From: Phascolarctobacterium sp.
Lineage (GTDB): Bacteria; Bacillota; Negativicutes; Acidaminococcales; Acidaminococcaceae
Direction of reading: 5' to 3'
Length of the DNA: 37,588 nt
Assembly: GCA_017623055.1 (NCBI GenBank)
Contig: JAGAPX010000044.1
Location: 1-37,588 of the forward strand
A program made the position numbers and the translations under genes. This document shows positions 26,849 to 33,730 of this stretch, piece after piece. Within the stretch, counting starts at the first letter, position 1, and each line of letters starts with the position of its first letter. Under the pieces are notes generated by a model that made no database searches, was not told the origin of the DNA, and worked only from the letters and a program-made list of their open reading frames with translations.

Positions 26849-26887
26849 AAAACCTTACCTCTTTTCCAAAAATTAAACTACATCTTA

Positions 26888-26916
26888 ATTTTAAAACAAA
26901 GTTGTCGCACTGGCAA
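26888..26916 (-). promoter_or_regulatory. Promoter of the secretin gene
   Basis: On the minus strand: TTGCCA (26916-26911), 17-base spacer, TAAAAT (26893-26888). It predicts a start near 26881, about 33 bases before the proposed ATT start codon at 26848. Confidence 0.6.
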
Positions 26917-26941
26917 GAATTTTAAGAAAATATGAAAGATT

Positions 26942-26972
26942 TTTGCTAATCTTCTTGTGTTAAATTAGCAAA
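26942..26972. promoter_or_regulatory. Perfect 9-bp inverted repeat in the secretin-pilB intergenic region
   Basis: TTTGCTAAT (26942-26950), 13-base gap, ATTAGCAAA (26964-26972). It overlaps the likely pilB -35 box (TTGTGT 26955-26960, 16-base spacer, TAAAAT 26977-26982). It is a candidate operator for the divergent secretin/pilB pair; a leader hairpin is less likely because it precedes the predicted +1. Confidence 0.45.
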
Positions 26973-27015
26973 GTGATAAAATTAAATTAACTAAAGAAAA
27001 GGAGGTATTCTTTTT

Positions 27016-28224
27016 GTGATGCCAATTAATTTGGCAGTACAAAATTTTTCGCTCACCAGTTTATCAGGAGAAGTTCAAGTAGTAAAATTTGTTAATGCTT
27101 TATTAGAGGTGGCTGTAAAAGAACGGGCAAGTGATGTTCATATTGAACCCTTGGAGAAAATGACTCGTGTGCGTTTACGCGTTGATGGATTTTTGTGTAC
27201 AGCAGTGGAGGTGCCACGCAATGTTCATAATGCTATCGTAAGCCGCATCAAAATTATTAGTGGTATGGACATTGCTGAAAAGCGTTTACCCCAAGATGGA
27301 CGTGTACAGTTGGAAGTGTTTGAGCGTAAGGTAGACTTGCGTATTTCAACTTTGCCTGTCATTAACGGAGAAAAAGTTGTTATCCGTATTCTTGATAAAT
27401 CACAAACGCTTCTAGAACTAGAGAACCTTGATTTTACAAAAGGTAATCTTGAAATCTATAAACGCCTTATCAATTTGCCTCATGGCATTATTTTACTTAC
27501 AGGACCAACAGGAAGTGGTAAGTCCACCACACTGTATGCTACTCTCCAAAAATTAAATAGTGTAACAAAGAACATAATCACCATTGAAGACCCCATCGAG
27601 CGTACCATCGATGGGATTAACCAAATAGCAGTGAACACTAAAGCAGGCTTGACCTTTGCTACAGGACTGCGTTCCATCGTGCGCCAGGATCCTAATATTA
27701 TTATGGTAGGAGAAATTCGTGACGCTGAAACTGCTCGGATAGCAGTACAAGCAGCTTTGACAGGGCATTTAGTTTTCAGCACTCTGCACACCAATAGTGC
27801 AGTGGGAGCAGTAACTCGCCTGCTTGATATTGGCATTGAACCTTTCCTCTTGGCAGCAGCTTTGCGTGGTGTAGTGGCGCAGCGCTTAGTGCGTAGAATT
27901 TGTATTGATTGTCAAAAACAGTATGAAACTAGCGAGATGGAGCTTACTGCCCTTGGATGTGATACTTGTGAAAGCTTTAAGCTTAACAAGGGGAGCGGTT
28001 GTGAGAATTGTAATCATACTGGTTACAAGGGACGTATTGCAGTACAGGAAGTTTTAGAAATTACACCTGTTCTACAAAAAGCAATAATCCAAGGTGCAGA
28101 GGAAAACGTGCTTTTGAAATTGGCTAGCGATGCTCACTTCACAAGCCTATCAGATGATTGCAGGGAAAAGGTTTTGACGGGGAAAACTTCCGTGGAAGAA
28201 CTTATGCGCATCGCGTATTGCTAA
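27016..28224 (+). CDS. GspE/PilB-type secretion/pilus assembly ATPase (short form)
   Basis: Hexameric cytoplasmic ATPase of the type II secretion/type IV pilus family. It has 402 aa, lacking the N-terminal ~150 aa (N1 domain) of full PilB (about 560). Visible: RASDVHIEP (about 37-45) in the N2 domain, Walker A GPTGSGKST (163-171), an Asp box (IITIEDPIE), Walker B IMVGEIRDAETA (229-240) and a His box (STLHTNSA). The zinc tetracysteine is C296/C299 and C329/C332, and an additional CDTC pair is at 315/318. GTG 27016, 10 bases after GGAGG (27001-27005), is preferred to ATG 27019. It is divergent from the secretin gene and 13 bases from pilT. No pilC or pilin gene is adjacent. Confidence 0.9.
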   Translation: MMPINLAVQNFSLTSLSGEVQVVKFVNALLEVAVKERASDVHIEPLEKMTRVRLRVDGFLCTAVEVPRNVHNAIVSRIKIISGMDIAEKRLPQDGRVQLEVFERKVDLRISTLPVINGEKVVIRILDKSQTLLELENLDFTKGNLEIYKRLINLPHGIILLTGPTGSGKSTTLYATLQKLNSVTKNIITIEDPIERTIDGINQIAVNTKAGLTFATGLRSIVRQDPNIIMVGEIRDAETARIAVQAALTGHLVFSTLHTNSAVGAVTRLLDIGIEPFLLAAALRGVVAQRLVRRICIDCQKQYETSEMELTALGCDTCESFKLNKGSGCENCNHTGYKGRIAVQEVLEITPVLQKAIIQGAEENVLLKLASDAHFTSLSDDCREKVLTGKTSVEELMRIAYC

Positions 28225-28237
28225 GGTGGTGATTTAA

Positions 28238-29227
28238 ATGGAACTTTTAGAAGATATATTAACTGAAGCTAGAAAGTTGAAGGCTTCGGATTTACATTTA
28301 ACTGCCAATGAGTTTCTCACCTTACGTATTAATGGCTCGCTAGTGAGAATTAAACTACTCATTACGCAAGAACAGATTGATAATATTACGGCTGCTACCT
28401 TAAATAAAGAACAACTAAAGATTTTACAAGAGGTAGGAGAATTTGACTGTGCCTATATAGATGGCAAAGGATTATCCTATCGTTTGCATGTAGCCAAAAG
28501 TAAGGGAGAGAAAATTTTAACCTTTCGTATCATCAGAGCTAACGTTCCTACTTGTGAGGAGCTGTTTTTGCCTGAGGTAGTGCAAGGTCTTGCAAATCTA
28601 AGGAAAGGGTTAGTTTTAGTTTGTGGTGCTACAGGTTGTGGTAAGAGTACGACCTTGGCAGCTTTGATAGAGAAAATAAATAACGAACGCAAGGTACATA
28701 TTGTCACCTTGGAAGACCCTATAGAATATAAATATGTAAATAAAAAAGCTCTCATTCATCAGCGCGAAGTAGGGAGCGATACCACTTTCTTTGCAAGTGG
28801 TTTACGAAGTGCTTTGCGGCAGGACCCTGATGTAATTTTAGTAGGGGAGTTGCGTGAACGAGAAACCATTGCCGCAACTCTAACTGCTGCTGAAACAGGG
28901 CATTTAGTTTTTGCAACGTTACATACAAATGACGTGACGGGTGCGATAACTAGAATTTTAGATAGCTTCGACGAGGGACGGCAGCTTATTCGTAGTCAAC
29001 TTGCTGAGGTGTTGGAAGCAATTGTCTGCCAAGAGCTTTTGTTAAGGGCAGATGGTAATGATAGGGTGGCAAACTTTGAAGTATTAATTGCTACGCCCGC
29101 ACTGCGTAGTTTAATTCGTGAAGGAAGAACGCATCAGATTGCCAGCTATCTTGTTACCGGTAGACAGCAGGGAATGCTTACGAAAGCAGAGCATCGTAAT
29201 TTTTTAGAAACTCAAGGCATAATTTAA
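28238..29227 (+). CDS. pilT: PilT-type twitching/retraction ATPase
   Basis: Pilus-retraction ATPase family (329 aa; typical PilT about 345). N-terminal: KASDLHLT and LRINGSLVRI (PilT PAS-like domain). Then Walker A GATGCGKST (130-138), Asp box (IVTLEDPIEYKY), Walker B VILVGELRERETIAATLTAAETGHLV, and His box (ATLHTNDV). The C-terminal TPALRSLIREGRTHQI corresponds to the AIRNLIRE retraction motif of PilT, which distinguishes it from PilB. It lacks cysteine pairs. The start has AAGGTGGTG upstream. With the secretin and short PilB it forms an incomplete type IV pilus/transformation gene set. Confidence 0.88.
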   Translation: MELLEDILTEARKLKASDLHLTANEFLTLRINGSLVRIKLLITQEQIDNITAATLNKEQLKILQEVGEFDCAYIDGKGLSYRLHVAKSKGEKILTFRIIRANVPTCEELFLPEVVQGLANLRKGLVLVCGATGCGKSTTLAALIEKINNERKVHIVTLEDPIEYKYVNKKALIHQREVGSDTTFFASGLRSALRQDPDVILVGELRERETIAATLTAAETGHLVFATLHTNDVTGAITRILDSFDEGRQLIRSQLAEVLEAIVCQELLLRADGNDRVANFEVLIATPALRSLIREGRTHQIASYLVTGRQQGMLTKAEHRNFLETQGII

Positions 29228-29242
29228 TATTGTAAATTTACG

Positions 29243-29275
29243 AAACGGCAAGTACCCTTGCCGTTTTCTTATTTG
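29243..29275 (+). terminator. Intrinsic terminator after pilT
   Basis: A perfect 10-bp stem AAACGGCAAG (29243-29252), loop TACC, CTTGCCGTTT (29257-29266), then TCTTATTT. Confidence 0.9.
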
Positions 29276-29324
29276 GTGTGATATAATTAACTGATTTCAT
29301 ATGTTTATTTTGAAGGAGACAGCA

Positions 29325-30620
29325 ATGTTAGGCAATATTAGCGGTGTACGCAAGCATAGTTTAGCTGAAAACGCAGGTATTAAAGCAGGCGAGAAGCTTT
29401 TAAGTGTTTGTGGTGCCCAAGTTAAGGATATAATTGAACTTAGCTTTTACACTTCCGATTATGAAGTGGAGCTGGAAATTGAAAATGCAGCAGGGGAAAA
29501 TCGCCTTGTTACAATTGCCAAGCATCCCGACGAGGACTTGGGAATTGAGTTTGAGTCCGCTGTTTTTGATAGTGTTAGAACCTGTTACAACAATTGCATC
29601 TTTTGTTTTGTTGACCAAATGATTCCGGGCATGCGTCCCGGTCTTTATGTGCGAGATGACGATTACAGATTGTCTTTCTTGTATGGTAACTTCATTACCC
29701 TTACCAATATGAAGGATGAAGATTTTGACCGTATCATCAGCACGCATATGTCACCCTTGTACGTTTCAGTACACGCTACTGACCCGGAAGTGCGTTGTCA
29801 AATGATGCATAACCGTTTCGCTGGCGAACTGATGGAAAAACTGCACCGCCTTCTTGATGCAGGAATCCAAGTGCATACGCAAATTGTGTGTTGCCCCGGT
29901 TACAACGATGGTGAAGTTTTAGCAAAGACCTTTGCAGATTTGTATGCACTTCATCCGGGCGTGTTGACTATGGCGATTGTTCCTGTTGGCTTGACCAAGA
30001 ACCGCGAACATTTGCATCAATTACGCACCTTTACTAAAGAAGAGGCTGCTGCCATTGTAGAGATGGTTACTCCTTGGCAAGAACGTTGCCGTAAGGAAAC
30101 CGGTAAGAGCTTCGTGTATTTGGGCGATGAGTTCTACCTTTTGGCTGAAAAGGAATTGCCTCCTGAAAGTTGGTATGACGGCTTCCCTCAATTAGAAAAT
30201 GGTATCGGTTTGACAAGTAGCTTTTTGTTAGAGTGGGAAGAGACCTTGAAAGTTTTGAGCCAAGCTCAAGCTGCAAGACCTGCAGTGATTCCTGTAGGCG
30301 AAAGCGCTTATAAAGTGCTGAAGCCTGTATTAGATAAATTCAATGAAAAGTATCAAGCGGAGCATAAGCTTGTTGCTGTTAAAAACGAATTCTTCGGTGG
30401 TAAGGTAAATGTTACCGGTCTTTTGGTGGGTGCCGATATTTTGAAGGCTGTTCCCACTGACGCACGTGTAATTTTACCAGCCGTTGTTTTAAACAAGGAT
30501 AATTTGTTCCTTGATGATATGTCCTTTGACCAATTTAAGGAAAACCACCAAGGTACTGTAGAAGTTGCCGTTGGTGCTAAAGAGTTGTTGCATTTACTGA
30601 CAGTTCCGAAGGAGGGCTGA
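29325..30620 (+). CDS. PDZ-radical SAM-DUF512 protein (TIGR03279 type)
   Basis: A 431-aa protein with a PDZ-like N-terminus (about 1-65: ISGVRKHSLAENAGIKAGEKLLSV), a radical-SAM-type CX3CX2C motif CYNNCIFC (C87, C91, C94) in NNCIFCFVDQMIPGMRPGLYVRDDDYRLSF, and a C-terminal DUF512 domain (PVGLTKNREHLHQLRTFT...). This family is conserved in Clostridia, Negativicutes and cyanobacteria, often next to der and plsY as here. Its reaction is not established. ATG 29325 is preferred because AAGGAG lies just before it; the in-frame ATG 29301 has no ribosome-binding site. Confidence 0.88.
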   Translation: MLGNISGVRKHSLAENAGIKAGEKLLSVCGAQVKDIIELSFYTSDYEVELEIENAAGENRLVTIAKHPDEDLGIEFESAVFDSVRTCYNNCIFCFVDQMIPGMRPGLYVRDDDYRLSFLYGNFITLTNMKDEDFDRIISTHMSPLYVSVHATDPEVRCQMMHNRFAGELMEKLHRLLDAGIQVHTQIVCCPGYNDGEVLAKTFADLYALHPGVLTMAIVPVGLTKNREHLHQLRTFTKEEAAAIVEMVTPWQERCRKETGKSFVYLGDEFYLLAEKELPPESWYDGFPQLENGIGLTSSFLLEWEETLKVLSQAQAARPAVIPVGESAYKVLKPVLDKFNEKYQAEHKLVAVKNEFFGGKVNVTGLLVGADILKAVPTDARVILPAVVLNKDNLFLDDMSFDQFKENHQGTVEVAVGAKELLHLLTVPKEG

Positions 30621-30622
30621 AT

Positions 30623-31132
30623 ATGCTGCAAGTTTATACCGGAACAGGTAAAGGAAAGACAACTGCTGCCTTAGGCGTTGCCTTTCGTGGTGCTGGTTAT
30701 GATTTAAAAACTACGATGTTCTCTTTTTTGAAGGATGACCCTAATTATGGTGAAGCACGTGCTGCCAGCATTTTACCTGGCTTTGTGCTGAAGCAGGTTG
30801 GGCGAGATGAGTTCGTTAATTTTTATGATCCTGACCCAATTGATCTGCAAATGGTGCGAGATGGTTGGGAATTAGCGAAAAAGGCAATTGCTGCTCGTGA
30901 GGCAGATATCTTCATTTTAGATGAACTGAATATCGTGCTTGCTACTAATATGTTGTCTACGGAAGAAGTGGTAGAGTTCTTAGGTCAGCATAAAGATGAA
31001 GTAGAGATTATTCTGACGGGGCGTGGTGCTCCTATGGAGATTATGAATATAGCAGATTTAGTGACTGATATGAAGGAAGTTAAGCACTATTTTTCCAAAA
31101 GTGTTAGCTCCCGTAATGGTATCGACCACTAA
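30623..31132 (+). CDS. cobO: Corrinoid (cob(I)alamin / cob(I)yrinate a,c-diamide) adenosyltransferase, CobO/BtuR type
   Basis: Transfers adenosyl from ATP to Co(I) corrinoid to make adenosylcobalamin (169 aa, typical CobA/CobO/BtuR size). Residues 1-18 hold the P-loop YTGTGKGKTTAALGVAF. DIFILDELNIVL is Walker B-like, and LTGRGAPMEIMNIADLVTDMKEVKHYF is the family's conserved C-terminal block. The N-terminus is short (starts at the P-loop strand), as in several Bacillota members. It lies 2 bases after the DUF512 gene and 17 before der. A link with the FecCD-FecE importer at 8.8-10.7 kb is possible but unproven. Confidence 0.88.
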   Translation: MLQVYTGTGKGKTTAALGVAFRGAGYDLKTTMFSFLKDDPNYGEARAASILPGFVLKQVGRDEFVNFYDPDPIDLQMVRDGWELAKKAIAAREADIFILDELNIVLATNMLSTEEVVEFLGQHKDEVEIILTGRGAPMEIMNIADLVTDMKEVKHYFSKSVSSRNGIDH

Positions 31133-31149
31133 GATAAGGAGAGAGTAGA

Positions 31150-32478
31150 ATGGGAAAACCGATAGTTGCCATCGTTGGCAGACCTAATGTAGGTAAATCT
31201 ACATTATTTAATATTTTTGCTAATAGCAGAATCTCTATCGTTGAAGACACCCCCGGTGTTACCCGCGATAGACTTTATGCAACTGCTGAATGGCTTGATC
31301 ACGAATTTATGATGGTTGATACCGGTGGTATTGAAATCATGAATGCGGACGCAATTGCTGTGTCTATCCGTCAACAAGCACAAATTGCTATTCGTGAAGC
31401 AGATGTTATTCTTTTCGTTTGTGATGCACGTACTGGCATCAGCACTGAGGACGCAGACGTTGCTAGAATTTTACGTCAATCTAAAAAACCTATCGTCCTT
31501 GCAATCAATAAGGCGGATTCTCCTAAACAAGAGATGAACGTTTACGAGTTCTATAATCTTGGTATTGGCGAGCCCATCCCTGTATCTGCAGCAAACCATT
31601 TGGGTTTGGGCGATTTGTTGGACGCTATTGTTGCTAAGTTTGGCGATAAAAATACCTTTGGCGAGCCTGAAGACGAAGATGAAATTAAAGTTGCTCTTAT
31701 TGGTCGACCTAACGTTGGCAAATCTTCCATCTTTAATGCGTTGGTAGGCGAAGAGCGTTCCATCGTAAGTAATGTAGCTGGCACAACCCGTGATGCTATT
31801 GACACTCCTGTTGTACGTAATGGTCAACGTTATTTGTTCATTGATACTGCTGGTATGCGTCGTAAATCTAAAATTGACGAACCTATTGAAAAATACAGCA
31901 TTATGCGTTCCTTGCGCGCAGTGGATCGTTGCGACGTAGTTCTGATGGTTTTTGACGCAGTGGAAGGCGTAACTGAACAAGATAAAAAGATTGTTGGCTA
32001 TGCACACGAAGCAGGCAAGGGTGTAATCCTAGTTGTAAACAAATGGGACCTCTATGAAAAAGACAATACCTCTACCTTGCGTTACACTGAAATGCTCCGT
32101 AAGGAACTGGTTTTCCTGCAATACGCTCCTGTTGTTTATGTATCTGCTGTAACCAAGCAACGTATTCATCGTTTGCCGGAAGTAATTTCTTATGCAGCTG
32201 AACAAAATGCTATGCGTATTTCTACAAGCGTACTGAACCAAGTAATTGAAGACGCAGTGGCAATTAACCCCACTCCCACTGAACATGGCAAGCGTTTGAA
32301 AATCTTGTATGCTACTCAAGTTAAAATTAAACCGCCCACATTCGTTATTTTCGTTAACGAACCGGAAATCATGCATTTCTCTTACCAACGTTATTTGGAA
32401 AACAAACTGCGTGAAGCCTTTGGCTTTGAAGGCACTCCCATCCAAATGATTATCCGTGGTAAGAATGAAGACGATTGA
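31150..32478 (+). CDS. der: Ribosome biogenesis GTPase Der (EngA)
   Basis: Double-GTPase required for 50S subunit assembly (442 aa, usual length). First G domain: G1 GRPNVGKST (10-18), G3 DTGG (57-60), G4 NKAD (120-123). Second G domain: G1 GRPNVGKSS (185-193), G3 DTAGMRRKSKI, G4 NKWD. The C-terminal ~90 residues form the KH-like domain (RLKILYATQVKIKPPTFVIFVNEPE). AAGGAGAG precedes ATG. It sits between cobO and plsY, the common DUF512-der-plsY order. Confidence 0.97.
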   Translation: MGKPIVAIVGRPNVGKSTLFNIFANSRISIVEDTPGVTRDRLYATAEWLDHEFMMVDTGGIEIMNADAIAVSIRQQAQIAIREADVILFVCDARTGISTEDADVARILRQSKKPIVLAINKADSPKQEMNVYEFYNLGIGEPIPVSAANHLGLGDLLDAIVAKFGDKNTFGEPEDEDEIKVALIGRPNVGKSSIFNALVGEERSIVSNVAGTTRDAIDTPVVRNGQRYLFIDTAGMRRKSKIDEPIEKYSIMRSLRAVDRCDVVLMVFDAVEGVTEQDKKIVGYAHEAGKGVILVVNKWDLYEKDNTSTLRYTEMLRKELVFLQYAPVVYVSAVTKQRIHRLPEVISYAAEQNAMRISTSVLNQVIEDAVAINPTPTEHGKRLKILYATQVKIKPPTFVIFVNEPEIMHFSYQRYLENKLREAFGFEGTPIQMIIRGKNEDD

Positions 32479-32493
32479 GATTGGAGATAAAAG

Positions 32494-33126
32494 ATGTTAG
32501 GTAACGAAATTGGAGTGCTGCATTATGTCTTAGGCTATGCACTGGGACATTTGTTCGGCTCCGTTCCCTGTGGCTTGTGGATTGCGCAAGCCCTCCATGG
32601 TATTGATATTCGTGAATATGGTAGTAAAAATATTGGTACCACCAACGTATTCCGCACTGTAGGTGCTAAGACTGCCGCTCTTGTTATGGCAGCGGATATG
32701 CTTAAGGGCATCATTGCTGTTGCGTTGATTAACTACTTGTTCCATGACCATATGGTAAACGTAGTTACTGCCTTGGGTGCAGTGCTTGGTCACAGTTATT
32801 CCTTGTTCCTTGGTTTAAAAGGTGGTAAGGGTGTTGCAACTGGCTTGGGCTTGTTGTTGTACTTGATGCCTGAAGCTTGTACTATTAGCTTTGGTGTGTG
32901 GCTGGTAACTGTTCTTATTACAAGGTATGTTTCCTTGGGTTCTATTATCGCGTCATTAACTACACCTGTCTTGGCGTGGTATTTTGATTATCCTGTTTCT
33001 TATATCTGTCTTTCTGTTTTGTGTACTTTCTTCATTGTGATTCGTCACACTGAAAATATTAAGCGTCTCCTGAATGGCACCGAAAGCAAAATTAAACAAG
33101 GTAAAGCAGACGATTTGAAGAAATAA
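32494..33126 (+). CDS. plsY: Glycerol-3-phosphate acyltransferase PlsY
   Basis: Inner-membrane enzyme that transfers acyl from acyl-phosphate to glycerol-3-phosphate, the first step of phospholipid synthesis (210 aa; usual 195-215). Family motifs: GSVPCGLWIA (about 22-31), GSKNIGTTNVFRTVG (motif 1, Ser/Arg-containing) and LGHSYSLFLGLKGGKGVATGLG (motif 2, glycine-rich). Several membrane segments are clear. The extended C-terminus (about 25 residues after HTENIKRLLNGTESKI) is charged. It is followed directly by a terminator. Confidence 0.94.
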   Translation: MLGNEIGVLHYVLGYALGHLFGSVPCGLWIAQALHGIDIREYGSKNIGTTNVFRTVGAKTAALVMAADMLKGIIAVALINYLFHDHMVNVVTALGAVLGHSYSLFLGLKGGKGVATGLGLLLYLMPEACTISFGVWLVTVLITRYVSLGSIIASLTTPVLAWYFDYPVSYICLSVLCTFFIVIRHTENIKRLLNGTESKIKQGKADDLKK

Positions 33127-33128
33127 TT

Positions 33129-33156
33129 GGCGAGCTTAGGCTCGCCTTTTTAATTT
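33129..33156 (+). terminator. Intrinsic terminator after plsY
   Basis: A perfect 7-bp G+C-rich stem GGCGAGC (33129-33135), loop TTAG, GCTCGCC (33140-33146), then TTTTTAATTT. It ends the DUF512-cobO-der-plsY unit. Confidence 0.93.
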
Positions 33157-33181
33157 AATTTGTTTTTTTAAGAAATTCATG

Positions 33182-33210
33182 TGTACATTTGGAAAGAACG
33201 GTGCTATAAT
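33182..33210 (+). promoter_or_regulatory. Promoter of the ACT-hom-thrB operon
   Basis: TGTACA (33182-33187), 17-base spacer, TATAAT (33205-33210). The -35 box is imperfect, which would fit a regulated promoter. Transcription should start near 33217, inside the inverted repeat at 33215-33232. Confidence 0.65.
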
Positions 33211-33214
33211 AACC

Positions 33215-33232
33215 GTAGTAAAAATTTACTAC
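33215..33232. promoter_or_regulatory. 8-bp perfect inverted repeat at the hom-operon transcription start (candidate operator)
   Basis: GTAGTAAA (33215-33222), AA, TTTACTAC (33225-33232). It begins 5 bases after the -10 box, the classic position for a repressor operator. The first gene of the operon encodes an HTH-ACT protein that could bind here; that is inference. Confidence 0.5.
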
Positions 33233-33256
33233 AAATAATTTTAAGGAGGAAACAGT

Positions 33257-33700
33257 ATGGCTGAAAAATCTACCTTTTATCTAGTTCGCGAAGAAATTCT
33301 TCCCGAAGCAATCAAGAAAACAATCAAAGTAAAAGAAATTTTGAAAAGAGGCGAGATTAAAACCATCAACGAAGCTGTTGAGAAAATGGGTTTAAGCCGC
33401 AGTGCTTATTATAAATATAAAGACTATGTTTTCCCGTTCTACGAAGCAAGCAAAGAAAAGATTATTACTCTTTCTCTTTTGTTGGAACATAAATCTGGAG
33501 TTCTGTCTAAGGTGCTGAATACTGTTGCTGACGACAGTGGTAGCATTATGACTATCAACCAAGGTATTCCTCTGCAAGGTGTAGCGAATACCACTATCTC
33601 TATTGAAACTAAAAACTTGACCATCGACTTGGAAGCTTTGCTTGACAAGCTGCGCATGATTGATGGCGTAAAACGTTTGGAAGTGTTAGGTCAAGTTTAA
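33257..33700 (+). CDS. HTH-ACT domain protein, UPF0735/PheB type (candidate amino-acid-responsive regulator)
   Basis: A 147-aa protein. Residues about 1-65 contain a helix-turn-helix-like segment, INEAVEKMGLSRSAYYKYKDYVFPF. Residues about 70-147 are an ACT domain (LSLLLEHKSGVLSKVLNTVADDSGSIMTINQGIP). This is the UPF0735/PheB architecture found beside hom, thrB or pheA genes in Bacillota. ACT domains bind amino acids, so feedback regulation by threonine or another amino acid is plausible, but no enzyme activity is seen. AAGGAGGA gives a strong start at ATG 33257. It leads the hom-thrB operon and is preceded by an inverted repeat. Confidence 0.85.
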   Translation: MAEKSTFYLVREEILPEAIKKTIKVKEILKRGEIKTINEAVEKMGLSRSAYYKYKDYVFPFYEASKEKIITLSLLLEHKSGVLSKVLNTVADDSGSIMTINQGIPLQGVANTTISIETKNLTIDLEALLDKLRMIDGVKRLEVLGQV

Positions 33701-33730
33701 TCTATATTAATTTGTATTGGAGGGGTCCTC

